Both the position numbers and the translations under genes were made by a program. Below the pieces are notes generated by a model. That model saw nothing but the letters and a program-made list of their open reading frames with translations, searched no databases and was not told the DNA's origin. From contig NZ_CP084742.1 of the NCBI RefSeq assembly GCF_020520285.1, positions 3,472,001-3,536,000 of the forward strand: a stretch of 64,000 nt of DNA, written 5' to 3'. This stretch comes from Pseudomonas sp. L5B5 (GTDB lineage: Bacteria > Pseudomonadota > Gammaproteobacteria > Pseudomonadales > Pseudomonadaceae). Positions 48,637-57,788 of this stretch are shown here, piece by piece (the stretch's first letter is position 1; the number at the start of each line of letters is the position of its first letter).

Positions 48637-49196
48637 TTATCCACAGGCCGGTCCACAGTCTTTGGGGGCAACTGCGAATCACGCGAGACCGCTATCCACA
48701 AGGCGTGGGCAGCCGCGGGCAAAGTTTTTTGCTTGACCTGGGCCGGCAGTCCGTGCCGTCACGTGCAGAAAAGATGACCGGACGGTCAAACACCATAAGG
48801 CCAGAGGCCAGCAATTACGCTGCCCGGGGCGCTCTTTCCAGAGTTTAGTCACAGACTTATCCACAGCTTTATCCAGGGCTGCGGCAGCTGCTTGCTGCGA
48901 CAATAAAAAGGTTGACAAAAGCGGCCTCAAGTTAGGCAAAAATCCATGATCAAAAAACAACCAATTGCTTGCAGGCCACGTATTCAAAGGCTTCCAGCCA
49001 GCTACTCCCACGTTACCCACAGCCCGCTCCACAGCAAACGGGGACAAATCAAAACGGTGGAAAAACAACTATTTGCGGCGTCTTTATGCCGCGTTTTGAC
49101 AGCTTGTCCAGGATGTTTTCCACAATTGTCGGACGCACGCTTGCACCGACGTATCACCAGGCCTCAATCCGGAGCCGAGTGTACGGGTGTGGATAA
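48637..49196. other. Cluster of DnaA-box sequences (TTATCCACA)
   Basis: Perfect boxes TTATCCACA lie at 48637-48645 and 48857-48865 and, on the minus strand, at 49188-49196. Near matches are CTATCCACA (48692-48700), TTACCCACA (49013-49021), TTTTCCACA (49116-49124, fits TTWTNCACA), TTATCCAGG (48869-48877) and GGTGGAAAA (minus strand, near 49057). A perfect nine-base word is expected less than once in the whole window by chance. This is not near dnaA or rpmH, so a DnaA-titration or regulatory site is more likely than an origin. Confidence 0.62.
48775..48788. promoter_or_regulatory. Inverted repeat, possible repressor operator
   Basis: TGACCG-GA-CGGTCA has six-base arms around two bases, the size used by TetR-type repressors. 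It lies 350 bases before the SDR start in the long non-coding stretch. The binding protein is not known. Confidence 0.35.
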
Positions 49197-49226
49197 AAAA
49201 GCCCCGCCGACGCGAACCGACAGGGC
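49195..49226 (-). terminator. Intrinsic terminator of the liv operon
   Basis: On the minus strand GCCCTGTCGG and TCGGCGGGGC pair over ten positions (three G-U pairs) around TTCGCG and are followed by six T. It lies 20 bases after the livF-type stop codon. Confidence 0.8.
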
Positions 49227-49245
49227 CTTTCCATCCACGGTGCAA

Positions 49246-49962
49246 TCAGTGGCCGCCCAGGTAAGCGTTACGCACCTCCTCGTTGACCAGCAGTTCCTTG
49301 CCTGTGCCGCTCAGGCGGATCTCGCCATTGACCATCACGTAGGCGCGGTCGGACAGCTTGAGGGCGTGGTTGGCATTCTGCTCCACCAGGAAGATGGTCA
49401 TGCCGGTGGCCGCCAGCTCCCGCAAGGTGGAGAAGATCTGCTTCACCACGATCGGCGCCAGGCCCAGGCTCGGCTCGTCCAGCAGCAACAGCTTGGGCCG
49501 GCTCATCAGCGCCCGGGCGATGGCCAGCATCTGCTGCTCGCCGCCGGACATGGTCATGGCCCGTTGAGTACGCCGTTCCTTGAGCCTGGGGAACAGCTCG
49601 AACATGCGCTGCATGTCTTCGCTGGCGTACTGGTCACCGATGGGAATGGTGCCCATCAGCAGGTTCTCCTCCACGGTCATGTCGGGGAATACCCGGCGCC
49701 CTTCCGGGGACTGGGCGATGCCGTTGGAGGCGATGTAGTGGGACGACTTGTGGGTGATGTCCACACCGCGATAGAGGATCTGCCCTGACTCGGCCCGGGG
49801 CTGGCCGAAGATCGACATCAGCAGGGTCGACTTGCCGGCCCCGTTGGAGCCGATCAGGCTCACGGTTTCCCCTTCGTTGATGTGCAGCGAGACCTTCTTC
49901 AGGGCCTGGATCGGCCCGTAGTACACGTCCAGGTCCTTGAGCTCGAGGATCGGTTGAGTCAT
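49246..49962 (-). CDS. livF: Branched-chain amino-acid type ABC transporter ATPase (LivF family)
   Basis: A 238-residue ATPase with Walker A GSNGAGKSTLL, the signature MSGGEQQMLAIARAL, and Walker B LLLLDEPSLGLAP, where SLGLAP is typical of LivF. It ends with the family tail VRNAYLGGH. It is the last gene of a livKHMGF-type operon and overlaps livG by four bases (49959-49962). Ligand range depends on the binding protein; branched-chain or other neutral amino acids are expected. Confidence 0.93.
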   Translation of the reverse strand: MTQPILELKDLDVYYGPIQALKKVSLHINEGETVSLIGSNGAGKSTLLMSIFGQPRAESGQILYRGVDITHKSSHYIASNGIAQSPEGRRVFPDMTVEENLLMGTIPIGDQYASEDMQRMFELFPRLKERRTQRAMTMSGGEQQMLAIARALMSRPKLLLLDEPSLGLAPIVVKQIFSTLRELAATGMTIFLVEQNANHALKLSDRAYVMVNGEIRLSGTGKELLVNEEVRNAYLGGH

Positions 49963-50831
49963 GCCAGTTCCTCTTCGTCGGCACCCAGGTAGGCGGCGAT
50001 CACTTTCGGGTCGTTGCGGATCGCCTCCGGCCCGCCTTCGGCGATCACATTGCCGTGGTCGAGCACCACGATGTGGTCGGAAATGCTCATCACCATGCCC
50101 ATGTCATGTTCGATCAGCACCACGGTCAGATCGTGCTCGTCGCGCAGCAGCCGGATCATCGCGCTCAGCGCCTCGGTTTCCTGCGGGTTGAGGCCGGCGG
50201 CCGGTTCGTCGAGGCAGATGATCTGCGGCCGCGTGCACATGGCCCGGGCGATCTCCAGGCGGCGCTGCTGGCCGTAGGACAGTTCGCCAGCCAGGCGGTT
50301 GGCGCAGTCCACCAGGTCCACCACTTCCAGCCAGTAGAAGGCCTGGTCCAGGGCGTCGCTTTCTGCCTGGCGATACCCCTTGGTATTGAGCACGCCTGCC
50401 AGCAGGTTGCGGTTGACCCACATGTGCTGGGCCACCAGCAGGTTCTCCACCACCGACATTTCCCGAAACAGCCGGATGTTCTGGAAGGTTCGCGCCAGGC
50501 CGGCGCGGTTCACCAGGTGGGTGCCGCCGAACATCTTGTAGTACAGGCGGCTCATGAAGCTTTTGGGCGACACGAAGTCGCTGGCCCGAAACGGCTCGCC
50601 CAGCAGCTTGATGACGTCGGTTTGCCGGCCCCGGGTATCGAGTGCGATGCGCCCGCCGGACGCCTTGTAGAAACCGGTCAGGCAGTTGAACACCGTGGTC
50701 TTGCCGGCACCGTTGGGACCGATCAGGGCGAAGATCGAGTTGCGCTTGACCTTGAGGCTGACGTCACTGAGGGCCTTGATGCCACCAAAGTGCATCATCA
50801 GGTTCTCGACCGAAAGAATGTATTCGCTCAT
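49959..50831 (-). CDS. livG: Branched-chain amino-acid type ABC transporter ATPase (LivG family)
   Basis: A 290-residue ATPase. Walker A is GPNGAGKTTVFNCLTGFY. The LivG-specific inserted region follows (residues ~65-110: LLGEPFRASDFVSPKSFMSRLYYKMFGGTHLVNRAGLARTFQN is its span). The signature is LSYGQQRRLEIARAM, and Walker B is ICLDEPAAGLNP. It overlaps livM by four bases (ATGA at 50828-50831). It forms the ATPase pair with LivF. Confidence 0.94.
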   Translation of the reverse strand: MSEYILSVENLMMHFGGIKALSDVSLKVKRNSIFALIGPNGAGKTTVFNCLTGFYKASGGRIALDTRGRQTDVIKLLGEPFRASDFVSPKSFMSRLYYKMFGGTHLVNRAGLARTFQNIRLFREMSVVENLLVAQHMWVNRNLLAGVLNTKGYRQAESDALDQAFYWLEVVDLVDCANRLAGELSYGQQRRLEIARAMCTRPQIICLDEPAAGLNPQETEALSAMIRLLRDEHDLTVVLIEHDMGMVMSISDHIVVLDHGNVIAEGGPEAIRNDPKVIAAYLGADEEELA

Positions 50832-52123
50832 GGCGCGCTCCTCTGGGTCAAAACGCCTTTGCGCGGGGTCACCCCTGTGCGGCTGATGCGGATCAGGCCA
50901 CGCGGGCGCCAGATCATCATCAACACCATGAGGATGCCGAACAGCAGCACCCGGTATTCGGAGAAGCTGCGCAGCAACTCCGGCGCCACGGTGAGCACGA
51001 AGGCGGCGATCACCACCCCCACGGTGGAACCCATGCCCCCCAGCACCACGATGGCAAGGATCAGCGCCGACTCGAAGAAGGTGAAGGACGAGGGGTTGAC
51101 GAAGCCCTGGTAGCTGGCGAAGAACACCCCGGCCAGGCCGGCAGTGGAGGCCCCGATGGTAAAGGCCGAGAGTTTCACCAGCACATGGTTCAGGCCCATG
51201 GCGCGGCAGGCGATCTCGTCCTCACGCAGGGCTTCCCAGGCCCGGCCGACCGGCATGCGGGTCAGCCGGTGCTTGATGTAGAGCACCAGCAGCACCACCA
51301 GAAACAGCACGATGTAGATGAACAGGAATTTCAGGTTGGGGTTGTAGTCCATGCCGAAGAATTCGTGGAACGGCACCCCGCCGTCCTTGGCCTTGCGGCC
51401 GAACTCCAGGCCCAGGAAGGTTGGCGACGGTACCGGCATGCCATTGGGGCCGCCGGTGAAGGACAGCCAGTTGTTGAGTACCAGGCGGATGATCTCGCCA
51501 AAACCCAGGGTCACGATGGCCAGGTAGTCGCCGTGCATTCGCAGCACCGGGAAACCCAATATGCACCCCGCCAGCGCAGCAGCGATGGCCGCCAGGGGCA
51601 GCACGCTCCAGAAGCCCAGGCCCAGGTACTGGTAACCCAGGGCCAGGCCATAGGCACCGATGGCGTAGAACGCCACGTAGCCCAGGTCCAGCAGCCCGGC
51701 CAGCCCCACCACGATGTTCAGCCCCAGGCCCAGCAGCACGTAGATCAGGCCGAGGATCACCACCGTCAGCAGGTACTTGTTGGCGAAGAAGGGGAACACG
51801 ATGGCGATCACGATCAACGCCGGGATGATCCAGCGCAGCCGCGACTTGTAGTCCGGCGCCAGCACGTGCACGCCGGAGCCTGTGCTTTCGAACCCCTGGA
51901 GAATCTTCAAGCCCTTCGGGGTCTGCAGGAACAGGCTCATGGCCAGGCGACCGGCCATCACAATAGCCACCAGCCAGGCGACCCGGGTCGGTTCCAGGTT
52001 GAAGCTGTAGCCATCGAGCACCACGCCCACGATGGGGCCGAACACGATCAGCGAGATCAGCCCGGCGAGCACGGCGTCGATGACGCTTTTCTTGATATCG
52101 ATCGGTTTATTGGCAGCAGACAT
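50828..52123 (-). CDS. livM: Branched-chain amino-acid type ABC transporter permease (LivM family)
   Basis: A 431-residue inner-membrane permease. ATG 52123 (MSAANKPIDIKKS) starts just two bases after the livH stop region; the long open frame upstream is only read-through of livH in another frame. The N-terminal DUF3382-like part (residues ~10-110) precedes the permease domain with GLNIVVGLAGLLDLGYVAFYAIGAYG and the coupling loop LREDEIACRAMGLN. It pairs with LivH. Confidence 0.94.
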   Translation of the reverse strand: MSAANKPIDIKKSVIDAVLAGLISLIVFGPIVGVVLDGYSFNLEPTRVAWLVAIVMAGRLAMSLFLQTPKGLKILQGFESTGSGVHVLAPDYKSRLRWIIPALIVIAIVFPFFANKYLLTVVILGLIYVLLGLGLNIVVGLAGLLDLGYVAFYAIGAYGLALGYQYLGLGFWSVLPLAAIAAALAGCILGFPVLRMHGDYLAIVTLGFGEIIRLVLNNWLSFTGGPNGMPVPSPTFLGLEFGRKAKDGGVPFHEFFGMDYNPNLKFLFIYIVLFLVVLLVLYIKHRLTRMPVGRAWEALREDEIACRAMGLNHVLVKLSAFTIGASTAGLAGVFFASYQGFVNPSSFTFFESALILAIVVLGGMGSTVGVVIAAFVLTVAPELLRSFSEYRVLLFGILMVLMMIWRPRGLIRISRTGVTPRKGVLTQRSAP

Positions 52124-52125
52124 AC

Positions 52126-53040
<915 letters not shown>

Positions 53041-53201
53041 AACGCAATCTCACGGACTTGAGAGACAGCACTGGGCGTCAACGCCGGACAGGGGGCACCG
53101 GTCCGCGCAACACGTCCGTTGTGCAGCTCTACGAGAAAAGGCAAGTACTGCACGAGTACGGACCGGCTCCCCGAAGGGACTCCGGCCCGCGCGGACTCAT
53201 G

Positions 53202-54338
53202 TCACTTCTGTTTTTCCAGCTGGTGGTACTTGCCGTCCTTGTCCCACTGATAGACCACGTAGTCGGAGACCTTCAGGTCGCCCTTGGCATCCCAGGTCTT
53301 CTCGCCCATCACGGTTTTCACCGGATTGGCCTTGAGCCACTTGGCAGCGTCCTCGCCCTTGTTGGACTTGGCACCGCCGAAGCCGGCAGCCAGCGCCTGG
53401 ATCGAGGCGTAGGCATACAGGGTGTAGCCCTCAGGCTCGGTACCGGCCTTGCGGAAGGCATCCACCACGGCCTTGCTGTCCGGCAGCAGGCGGGGGTCGG
53501 CGCCGAAGGTCATGTACACGCCATCGACGTACTGCGGGCCACCGGCGGTGGTCACCAGTTCGTCGGTGACGATGCCGTCGTCGGACATGAACTTGACGTC
53601 CTTCAGGCCCTGTTCGCGCAGCTGGCGCACCAGCGGGCCGGCTTCCGGGTGCAGGCCGCCGAAGTACACCACGTCGGCACCGGCGGCGCGGATCTTGGTG
53701 ACCACGGCGCTGAAGTCCTTCTCGCCGCGAGTCAGGCCCTCGTACAGTACCGGGGCCACGCCACGCTTGGTCAGCTGCGCCTTGGTGGCATCCGCCAGGC
53801 CCTGGCCGTAGGTGTCCTTGTCGTGCAGCACCACGACCTTCTTGCCCTTGAGCACATCGACGATGTAGTCGCCGGCCACCACGCCCTGCTGGTCGTCACG
53901 CCCGCACATGCGGAACATCGCCGACAGGCCGCGCTCGGTGACCTGGGGGTTGGTGGAGCCCGGGGTGATGGCAATCACTCCGGCGTCGCTGTACACCTCG
54001 GAAGCCGGGATGGTCGACGAGGAGCAGAAGTGTCCGACCACGCCGGCCACCTTGTCCTGGTCCACCAGGCGGTTGGCGACCGCGACCGCCTGCTTCGGCT
54101 CGCAAGCGTCGTCGCCCTTGACCAGGACGATCTTCTCGCCGTTGACCCCACCCTTGGCATTGATTTCGTCAGCCGCTGCCTGTGCACCCTTCATGTACTG
54201 CTCGCCAAATGCCGCGTTGGCGCCTGTCATGGGACCCGCTACGCCGATCTTGAGGTCGGCTTGAGCAAACGCAGAAACACCCAGCGCAGTTGCCACTGCG
54301 AGGGCCAGGAAGCCTTTTTTGTAAAACGTCTGGGACAT
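53202..54338 (-). CDS. Branched-chain amino-acid type periplasmic binding protein (LivJ/BraC family)
   Basis: A 378-residue exported binding protein. ATG 54338 has GGAG nine bases upstream; an upstream TTG is not needed. The signal peptide is MSQTFYKKGFLALAVATALGVSAFAQA. The mature chain begins DLKIGVAGPMTGANAAFGEQYMKG and has the disulphide-type cysteine pair (DDACEPKQA ... GHFCSSSTIPAS) and TPGSTNPQVTERG found in BraC/LivJ. It is the first gene of the operon. Specificity (Leu/Ile/Val or Ala/Thr) is not readable; a sigma-54 promoter controls it. Confidence 0.92.
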   Translation of the reverse strand: MSQTFYKKGFLALAVATALGVSAFAQADLKIGVAGPMTGANAAFGEQYMKGAQAAADEINAKGGVNGEKIVLVKGDDACEPKQAVAVANRLVDQDKVAGVVGHFCSSSTIPASEVYSDAGVIAITPGSTNPQVTERGLSAMFRMCGRDDQQGVVAGDYIVDVLKGKKVVVLHDKDTYGQGLADATKAQLTKRGVAPVLYEGLTRGEKDFSAVVTKIRAAGADVVYFGGLHPEAGPLVRQLREQGLKDVKFMSDDGIVTDELVTTAGGPQYVDGVYMTFGADPRLLPDSKAVVDAFRKAGTEPEGYTLYAYASIQALAAGFGGAKSNKGEDAAKWLKANPVKTVMGEKTWDAKGDLKVSDYVVYQWDKDGKYHQLEKQK

Positions 54339-54699
54339 GAGGTGATGCTCCAAGGTTTTTTAGTTGGCACTGCGACTTACATCAATGCTCAGAGCAAGCG
54401 CCGTGCCAGTGGTTTTTTATTCTTAGAAAAGTCGCTGTCTTATTGTTATTTCGACTGTTTCGAGCCCATTTTCATTGGGCGTGCAACCGTCTAAACCGCG
54501 GAAGGTAAAACCCTGTTTTCCAGTGGGCGCAACCCACACGTGCCATCATTGCAACCGCGACACAATTCAACGTGCAACCCTCTTGTAACAGCCCGCGTCA
54601 CCGAACTGCACACTGCTGGTGCTCAACTGCTACGAGCCGCACCATTACAGGCTAGTCGCTGCATCGAAAAGCGTCGTCCGCGGCTGCGCATTTCCTCAT
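54339..54699. other. Intergenic region between the liv operon and amaA
   Basis: 361 bases without a gene. The left part carries the sigma-54 promoter of the liv operon and is A+T-rich further upstream (54411-54500), where an activator could bind. The right part, next to the end of amaA, shows no clear terminator. Confidence 0.6.
54393..54408 (-). promoter_or_regulatory. Sigma-54 promoter of the liv operon
   Basis: On the minus strand TGGCACGGCGCTTGCT is a full match to TGGCACG-N4-TTGCW, with GG and GC ten bases apart. Transcription would begin near 54382, about 44 bases before the binding-protein start. This is the best RpoN site in the window. Confidence 0.85.
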
Positions 54700-55983
54700 T
54701 CAGATAACGATTCGCAGGCACTGGCCGGCGTGGTAGAGGGAGAATCCGGCCTCGTACAGGCAACTGCGCAGCCCCGCGCCAGACAGCGGCTGCATGGGCG
54801 CGAAGGGGATCGGCAGAGCCTGCGGATCGCCGTTGCACAGGTAGTCGGCAAATGCCTTGCCCACCACGGTCCCGGTGGTCACCCCGCGGCCGTTGTAGCC
54901 GGTGACGGCCACCAGGCCCGGGGCCGGCTCGAACAGGCGCATCAGGTGATCGGGGGTGAAGGCGATGCAGCCGGTCCAGGTGCACTCCCACTCCACCGGC
55001 TTGAGGTAGGGAAAATAGTGCTGCTGCACCCGGTCGGCCCAGGCCTTGAGGAACCACAGGGGTTTCTGGTTGCCATTGCCCAGGCTCCCCAGCAACAGCC
55101 TGCCGTCGGCATCCCGACGGATGCTGCTCAGGACCTGGCGGGTATCCCAGGAGCCCTGGCCTCCCGGCAGGATCTGTTGGGCCGCCTCTTCAGTCAGCGG
55201 CGCCGAGGCCACCTGGTAGTAGTAGCCGGGGAAGAAGTTGCGTCTGAGCTCGGTCCAGTCGCCTTCGGTGTAGGCGTTCGAGGCGATCACCACCTGCTCG
55301 GCCAGCACCGAACCCTGCTCGGTCTGTACCGACCAGCGCTGGCCCTGGCGCTCCAGGCGAGTCACCGGGGAATGGTCGAACAACCGGCCGCCCAGATCGG
55401 CCGCTGCCTTGGCCAGGCCACTGACATAGGCCATCGGATTGATCGTTCCGGCCCGGCGGTCGAGCAGGGCGGCAGCGATCTGCCGGGTCCCGGTGGCGGC
55501 CTCACAGGCCGCCCCGGTGAGCAGTTCCACCGGCGCGCCACGGCGTTTCCATTGCTGTTCGCGGCTGCGCAGGTCAGCCTCGCCACGGGCGTTGTGGGCC
55601 ATGTGCAAGGTGCCTTCGCGGCGCAGCTGGCAATCGATGCGGTACTTGTCCACCAGGCTGAACACCAGGGAGGGTGCCGCGCCAAGCATGCGATTGAGCT
55701 GGCTGCCCACCTGCTCGCCAAAACCGGCCTCGATCTCGTCCGGGGGAATCCACATGCCGGCATTCACCAGGCCAACGTTGCGCCCCGAGCCGCCCTGCCC
55801 GGCACGCCGGGCCTCCACCACGCATACCCGCTTGCCCTGCTCCAGCAAATGCACCGCCGCCGACAAGCCGGTGAAGCCGGCGCCGATGATGCACACATCC
55901 GCCGTCTGTTCGCCCTTGAGTGGTGCGTGGTCAGGTCTTTGCGGAGTCAGTTGTTCCCATAGACATTGTTCTTGTAGTGCCAT
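54700..55983 (-). CDS. amaA: FAD-dependent L-pipecolate oxidase
   Basis: A 427-residue flavoprotein of the DAO/GlpD superfamily. ATG 55983 has GGAG six bases upstream; the frame continues to 56088 through a repeat. The FAD motif is VCIIGAGFTGLSAAVHLLEQG followed by VVEARRAGQGGSGRN. The C-terminal flavin-binding region is TGYNGRGVTTGTVVGKA. In P. putida AmaA oxidises L-pipecolate to piperideine-6-carboxylate and lies beside amaB, exactly as here. Related gamma-glutamylputrescine oxidases have the same fold, but the neighbour decides the call. Confidence 0.85.
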   Translation of the reverse strand: MALQEQCLWEQLTPQRPDHAPLKGEQTADVCIIGAGFTGLSAAVHLLEQGKRVCVVEARRAGQGGSGRNVGLVNAGMWIPPDEIEAGFGEQVGSQLNRMLGAAPSLVFSLVDKYRIDCQLRREGTLHMAHNARGEADLRSREQQWKRRGAPVELLTGAACEAATGTRQIAAALLDRRAGTINPMAYVSGLAKAAADLGGRLFDHSPVTRLERQGQRWSVQTEQGSVLAEQVVIASNAYTEGDWTELRRNFFPGYYYQVASAPLTEEAAQQILPGGQGSWDTRQVLSSIRRDADGRLLLGSLGNGNQKPLWFLKAWADRVQQHYFPYLKPVEWECTWTGCIAFTPDHLMRLFEPAPGLVAVTGYNGRGVTTGTVVGKAFADYLCNGDPQALPIPFAPMQPLSGAGLRSCLYEAGFSLYHAGQCLRIVI

Positions 55984-56036
55984 CGCCAACTCCGAAATCA
56001 ACCCGCCTGTAGATCTGCAGAACCCCGTAGCCGCGC

Positions 56037-56119
56037 TGCCGCAGGCTGCGACAAGGCCCGAAGGGCCTTGCGGCGGCCTGAAGAGCACGGGCTCCTCGCG
56101 GCCGATCGCAGCCGTTGAT
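56037..56119. repeat. REP-like element, family B, between amaB and amaA
   Basis: GTAGCCGCGCTGCCGCAGGC opens the unit, followed by a small hairpin AAGGCCC-GA-GGGCCTT-like, and a degenerate right arm GATCGCAGCCGTTGATGG. The right arm lacks the GCAGCGGCTACAGG core. Confidence 0.65.
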
Positions 56120-56127
56120 GGCGACCT

Positions 56128-57618
56128 TCAATCGAAGGTAACGCCCTGGGCCAGCGGCAACTCCCGGGAGTAGTTGACGGTGTTGGTCTGGCGCCGCATG
56201 TAGCCACGCCAGGCATCAGAGCCCGACTCGCGACCACCGCCGGTTTCCTTCTCGCCCCCGAAGGCGCCGCCGATCTCCGCGCCACTGGGGCCGATGTTGA
56301 CGTTGGCAATCCCGCAGTCGCTGCCCACTGCCGACATGAAACGCTCGGCCTCGCGCACATCGGTGGTGAAGATGCACGAGGACAGCCCCTGGGGCACGGC
56401 GTTGTTCAGGCGCAGCGCTTCTTCGAAGTCGTCGTAGCCGATCACATACAGGATCGGGGCAAAGGTCTCGCTGCACACCACATCGCTCTGCTCGGGCATT
56501 TCGACGATGGCGGGCGAGACGTAATAGGCGTTGGGGAACTGGTCCTGCAACTGGCGCTGGCCGCCGAACACCCGGCCCCCCTCACTCAAGGCCTGCTCCA
56601 GGGCATCCTGCATGGCCTCGAAGCTGTGCCTGTCGATCAGCGGACCGATCAGGTTGCCTTGCAGCGGATGGCCGATGCGCACCTTGGCATAGGCGGCCTT
56701 GAGGCGAGTGACGATCTCCTCCTTCACCGACTCGTGGGCGATCAACCGGCGCAAGGTAGTGCAGCGCTGGCCGGCGGTGCCCACGGCGCTGAACAGGATG
56801 GCGCGCACGGCCATGTCCAGGTCGGCGCTGGGCCCCAGGATCATGGCGTTGTTGCCACCCAGTTCGAGAATGCTGCGGGCAAAGCGCGCGGCGACCTTGG
56901 GCGCCACTTCACGGCCCATGCGGGTGCTGCCGGTGGCACTGACCAGGGCCACGCGGGGGTCGTCCACCAGGGCGGCACCCGCCTCACGGCCACCGATGAT
57001 CACCTGGCTCAGGTATTCGGGGGCATCGTGGAAGTTCTTCAGCACGCGCTCCAGCAAGGCATGGCAGGCCAGGGCGGTCAGCGGAGTCTTTTCCGAAGGT
57101 TTCCAGATCACCGGGTTACCGCAGACCAGGGCCAGGGCGGTGTTCCAGGACCAGACCGCCACCGGGAAGTTGAAGGCGCTGATCACTCCCACCACCCCCA
57201 GCGGATGCCAGGTCTCGCGCATGTGGTGGCCCGGACGCTCGGAGGCGATGGTCAGGCCGTAGAGCTGGCGTGACAGGCCAACGGCGAAGTCGCAGATGTC
57301 GATCATCTCCTGCACCTCCCCCAGGCCCTCCTGGGTGATCTTGCCGGCCTCCCAGGACACCAGTTCGCCAAGGTCGGCCTTGTGTTCACGCAACACCTCG
57401 CCGAATTGCCGTACCAGCTCGCCGCGCCGGGGCGCCGGCACATTGCGCCAAAGGGCGAATGCATGCTCGGCGCGACTGACCTGCTGCTCCACTTCGGCGG
57501 CGCCCTGCCAGTTCACTGCAGCGATCCGACTGCCGTCGATGGGCGAATGCACAGGGTGTGCGCCCGACTGGTACAGGGCCGGGTTCACGCCCAGACGATC
57601 AAGCAATGCGGCAACCAT
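56128..57618 (-). CDS. amaB: L-piperidine-6-carboxylate (alpha-aminoadipate semialdehyde) dehydrogenase
   Basis: A 496-residue aldehyde dehydrogenase of the ALDH7 (antiquitin) type. ATG 57618 follows AAGGAGT. Catalytic Cys is in GTAGQRCTTLRRL and the general base Glu in LELGGNNAMI. Conserved NAD-site segments FNFPVAVWSWNTALALVCGN and SATGSTRMGREV are present, and the ending GGAFGGEKETGGGRESGSDAWRGYMRRQT is typical of ALDH7. It makes 2-aminoadipate from the AmaA product in lysine degradation. Divergent from a LysR gene. Confidence 0.93.
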   Translation of the reverse strand: MVAALLDRLGVNPALYQSGAHPVHSPIDGSRIAAVNWQGAAEVEQQVSRAEHAFALWRNVPAPRRGELVRQFGEVLREHKADLGELVSWEAGKITQEGLGEVQEMIDICDFAVGLSRQLYGLTIASERPGHHMRETWHPLGVVGVISAFNFPVAVWSWNTALALVCGNPVIWKPSEKTPLTALACHALLERVLKNFHDAPEYLSQVIIGGREAGAALVDDPRVALVSATGSTRMGREVAPKVAARFARSILELGGNNAMILGPSADLDMAVRAILFSAVGTAGQRCTTLRRLIAHESVKEEIVTRLKAAYAKVRIGHPLQGNLIGPLIDRHSFEAMQDALEQALSEGGRVFGGQRQLQDQFPNAYYVSPAIVEMPEQSDVVCSETFAPILYVIGYDDFEEALRLNNAVPQGLSSCIFTTDVREAERFMSAVGSDCGIANVNIGPSGAEIGGAFGGEKETGGGRESGSDAWRGYMRRQTNTVNYSRELPLAQGVTFD

Positions 57619-57788
57619 GGGTGACTCCTTACAGGTGGCAAGCGAAAGATCCAGACCGCCACGGCGATCTTCGAGACCTGTAGTTGTAGCTGGCCGCAGA
57701 CTTGCCAACAAACGACCTTTAAGCGAGATATCATTCCGTTTATTCATGCTGAGCCGGCTTCCAGCACCGATAAGAACAAGGACACGCC

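Larger units (their letters stand above)
48424..49245. other. Long non-coding region with DnaA-box cluster
   Basis: 822 bases between the SDR start and the liv operon end. No ORF has coding character. Visible content: the SDR promoter area, an inverted repeat TGACCG-GA-CGGTCA at 48775-48788, A+T-rich stretches around 48900-49090, the DnaA-box cluster described separately, and the liv terminator at 49195-49226. Confidence 0.7.

Noticed and set aside
48637..49196. Chromosomal replication origin
   Set aside because: No dnaA, dnaN, rpmH or parAB genes are near and the A+T-rich unwinding element is not convincing, so the cluster is reported only as DnaA-box rich DNA.
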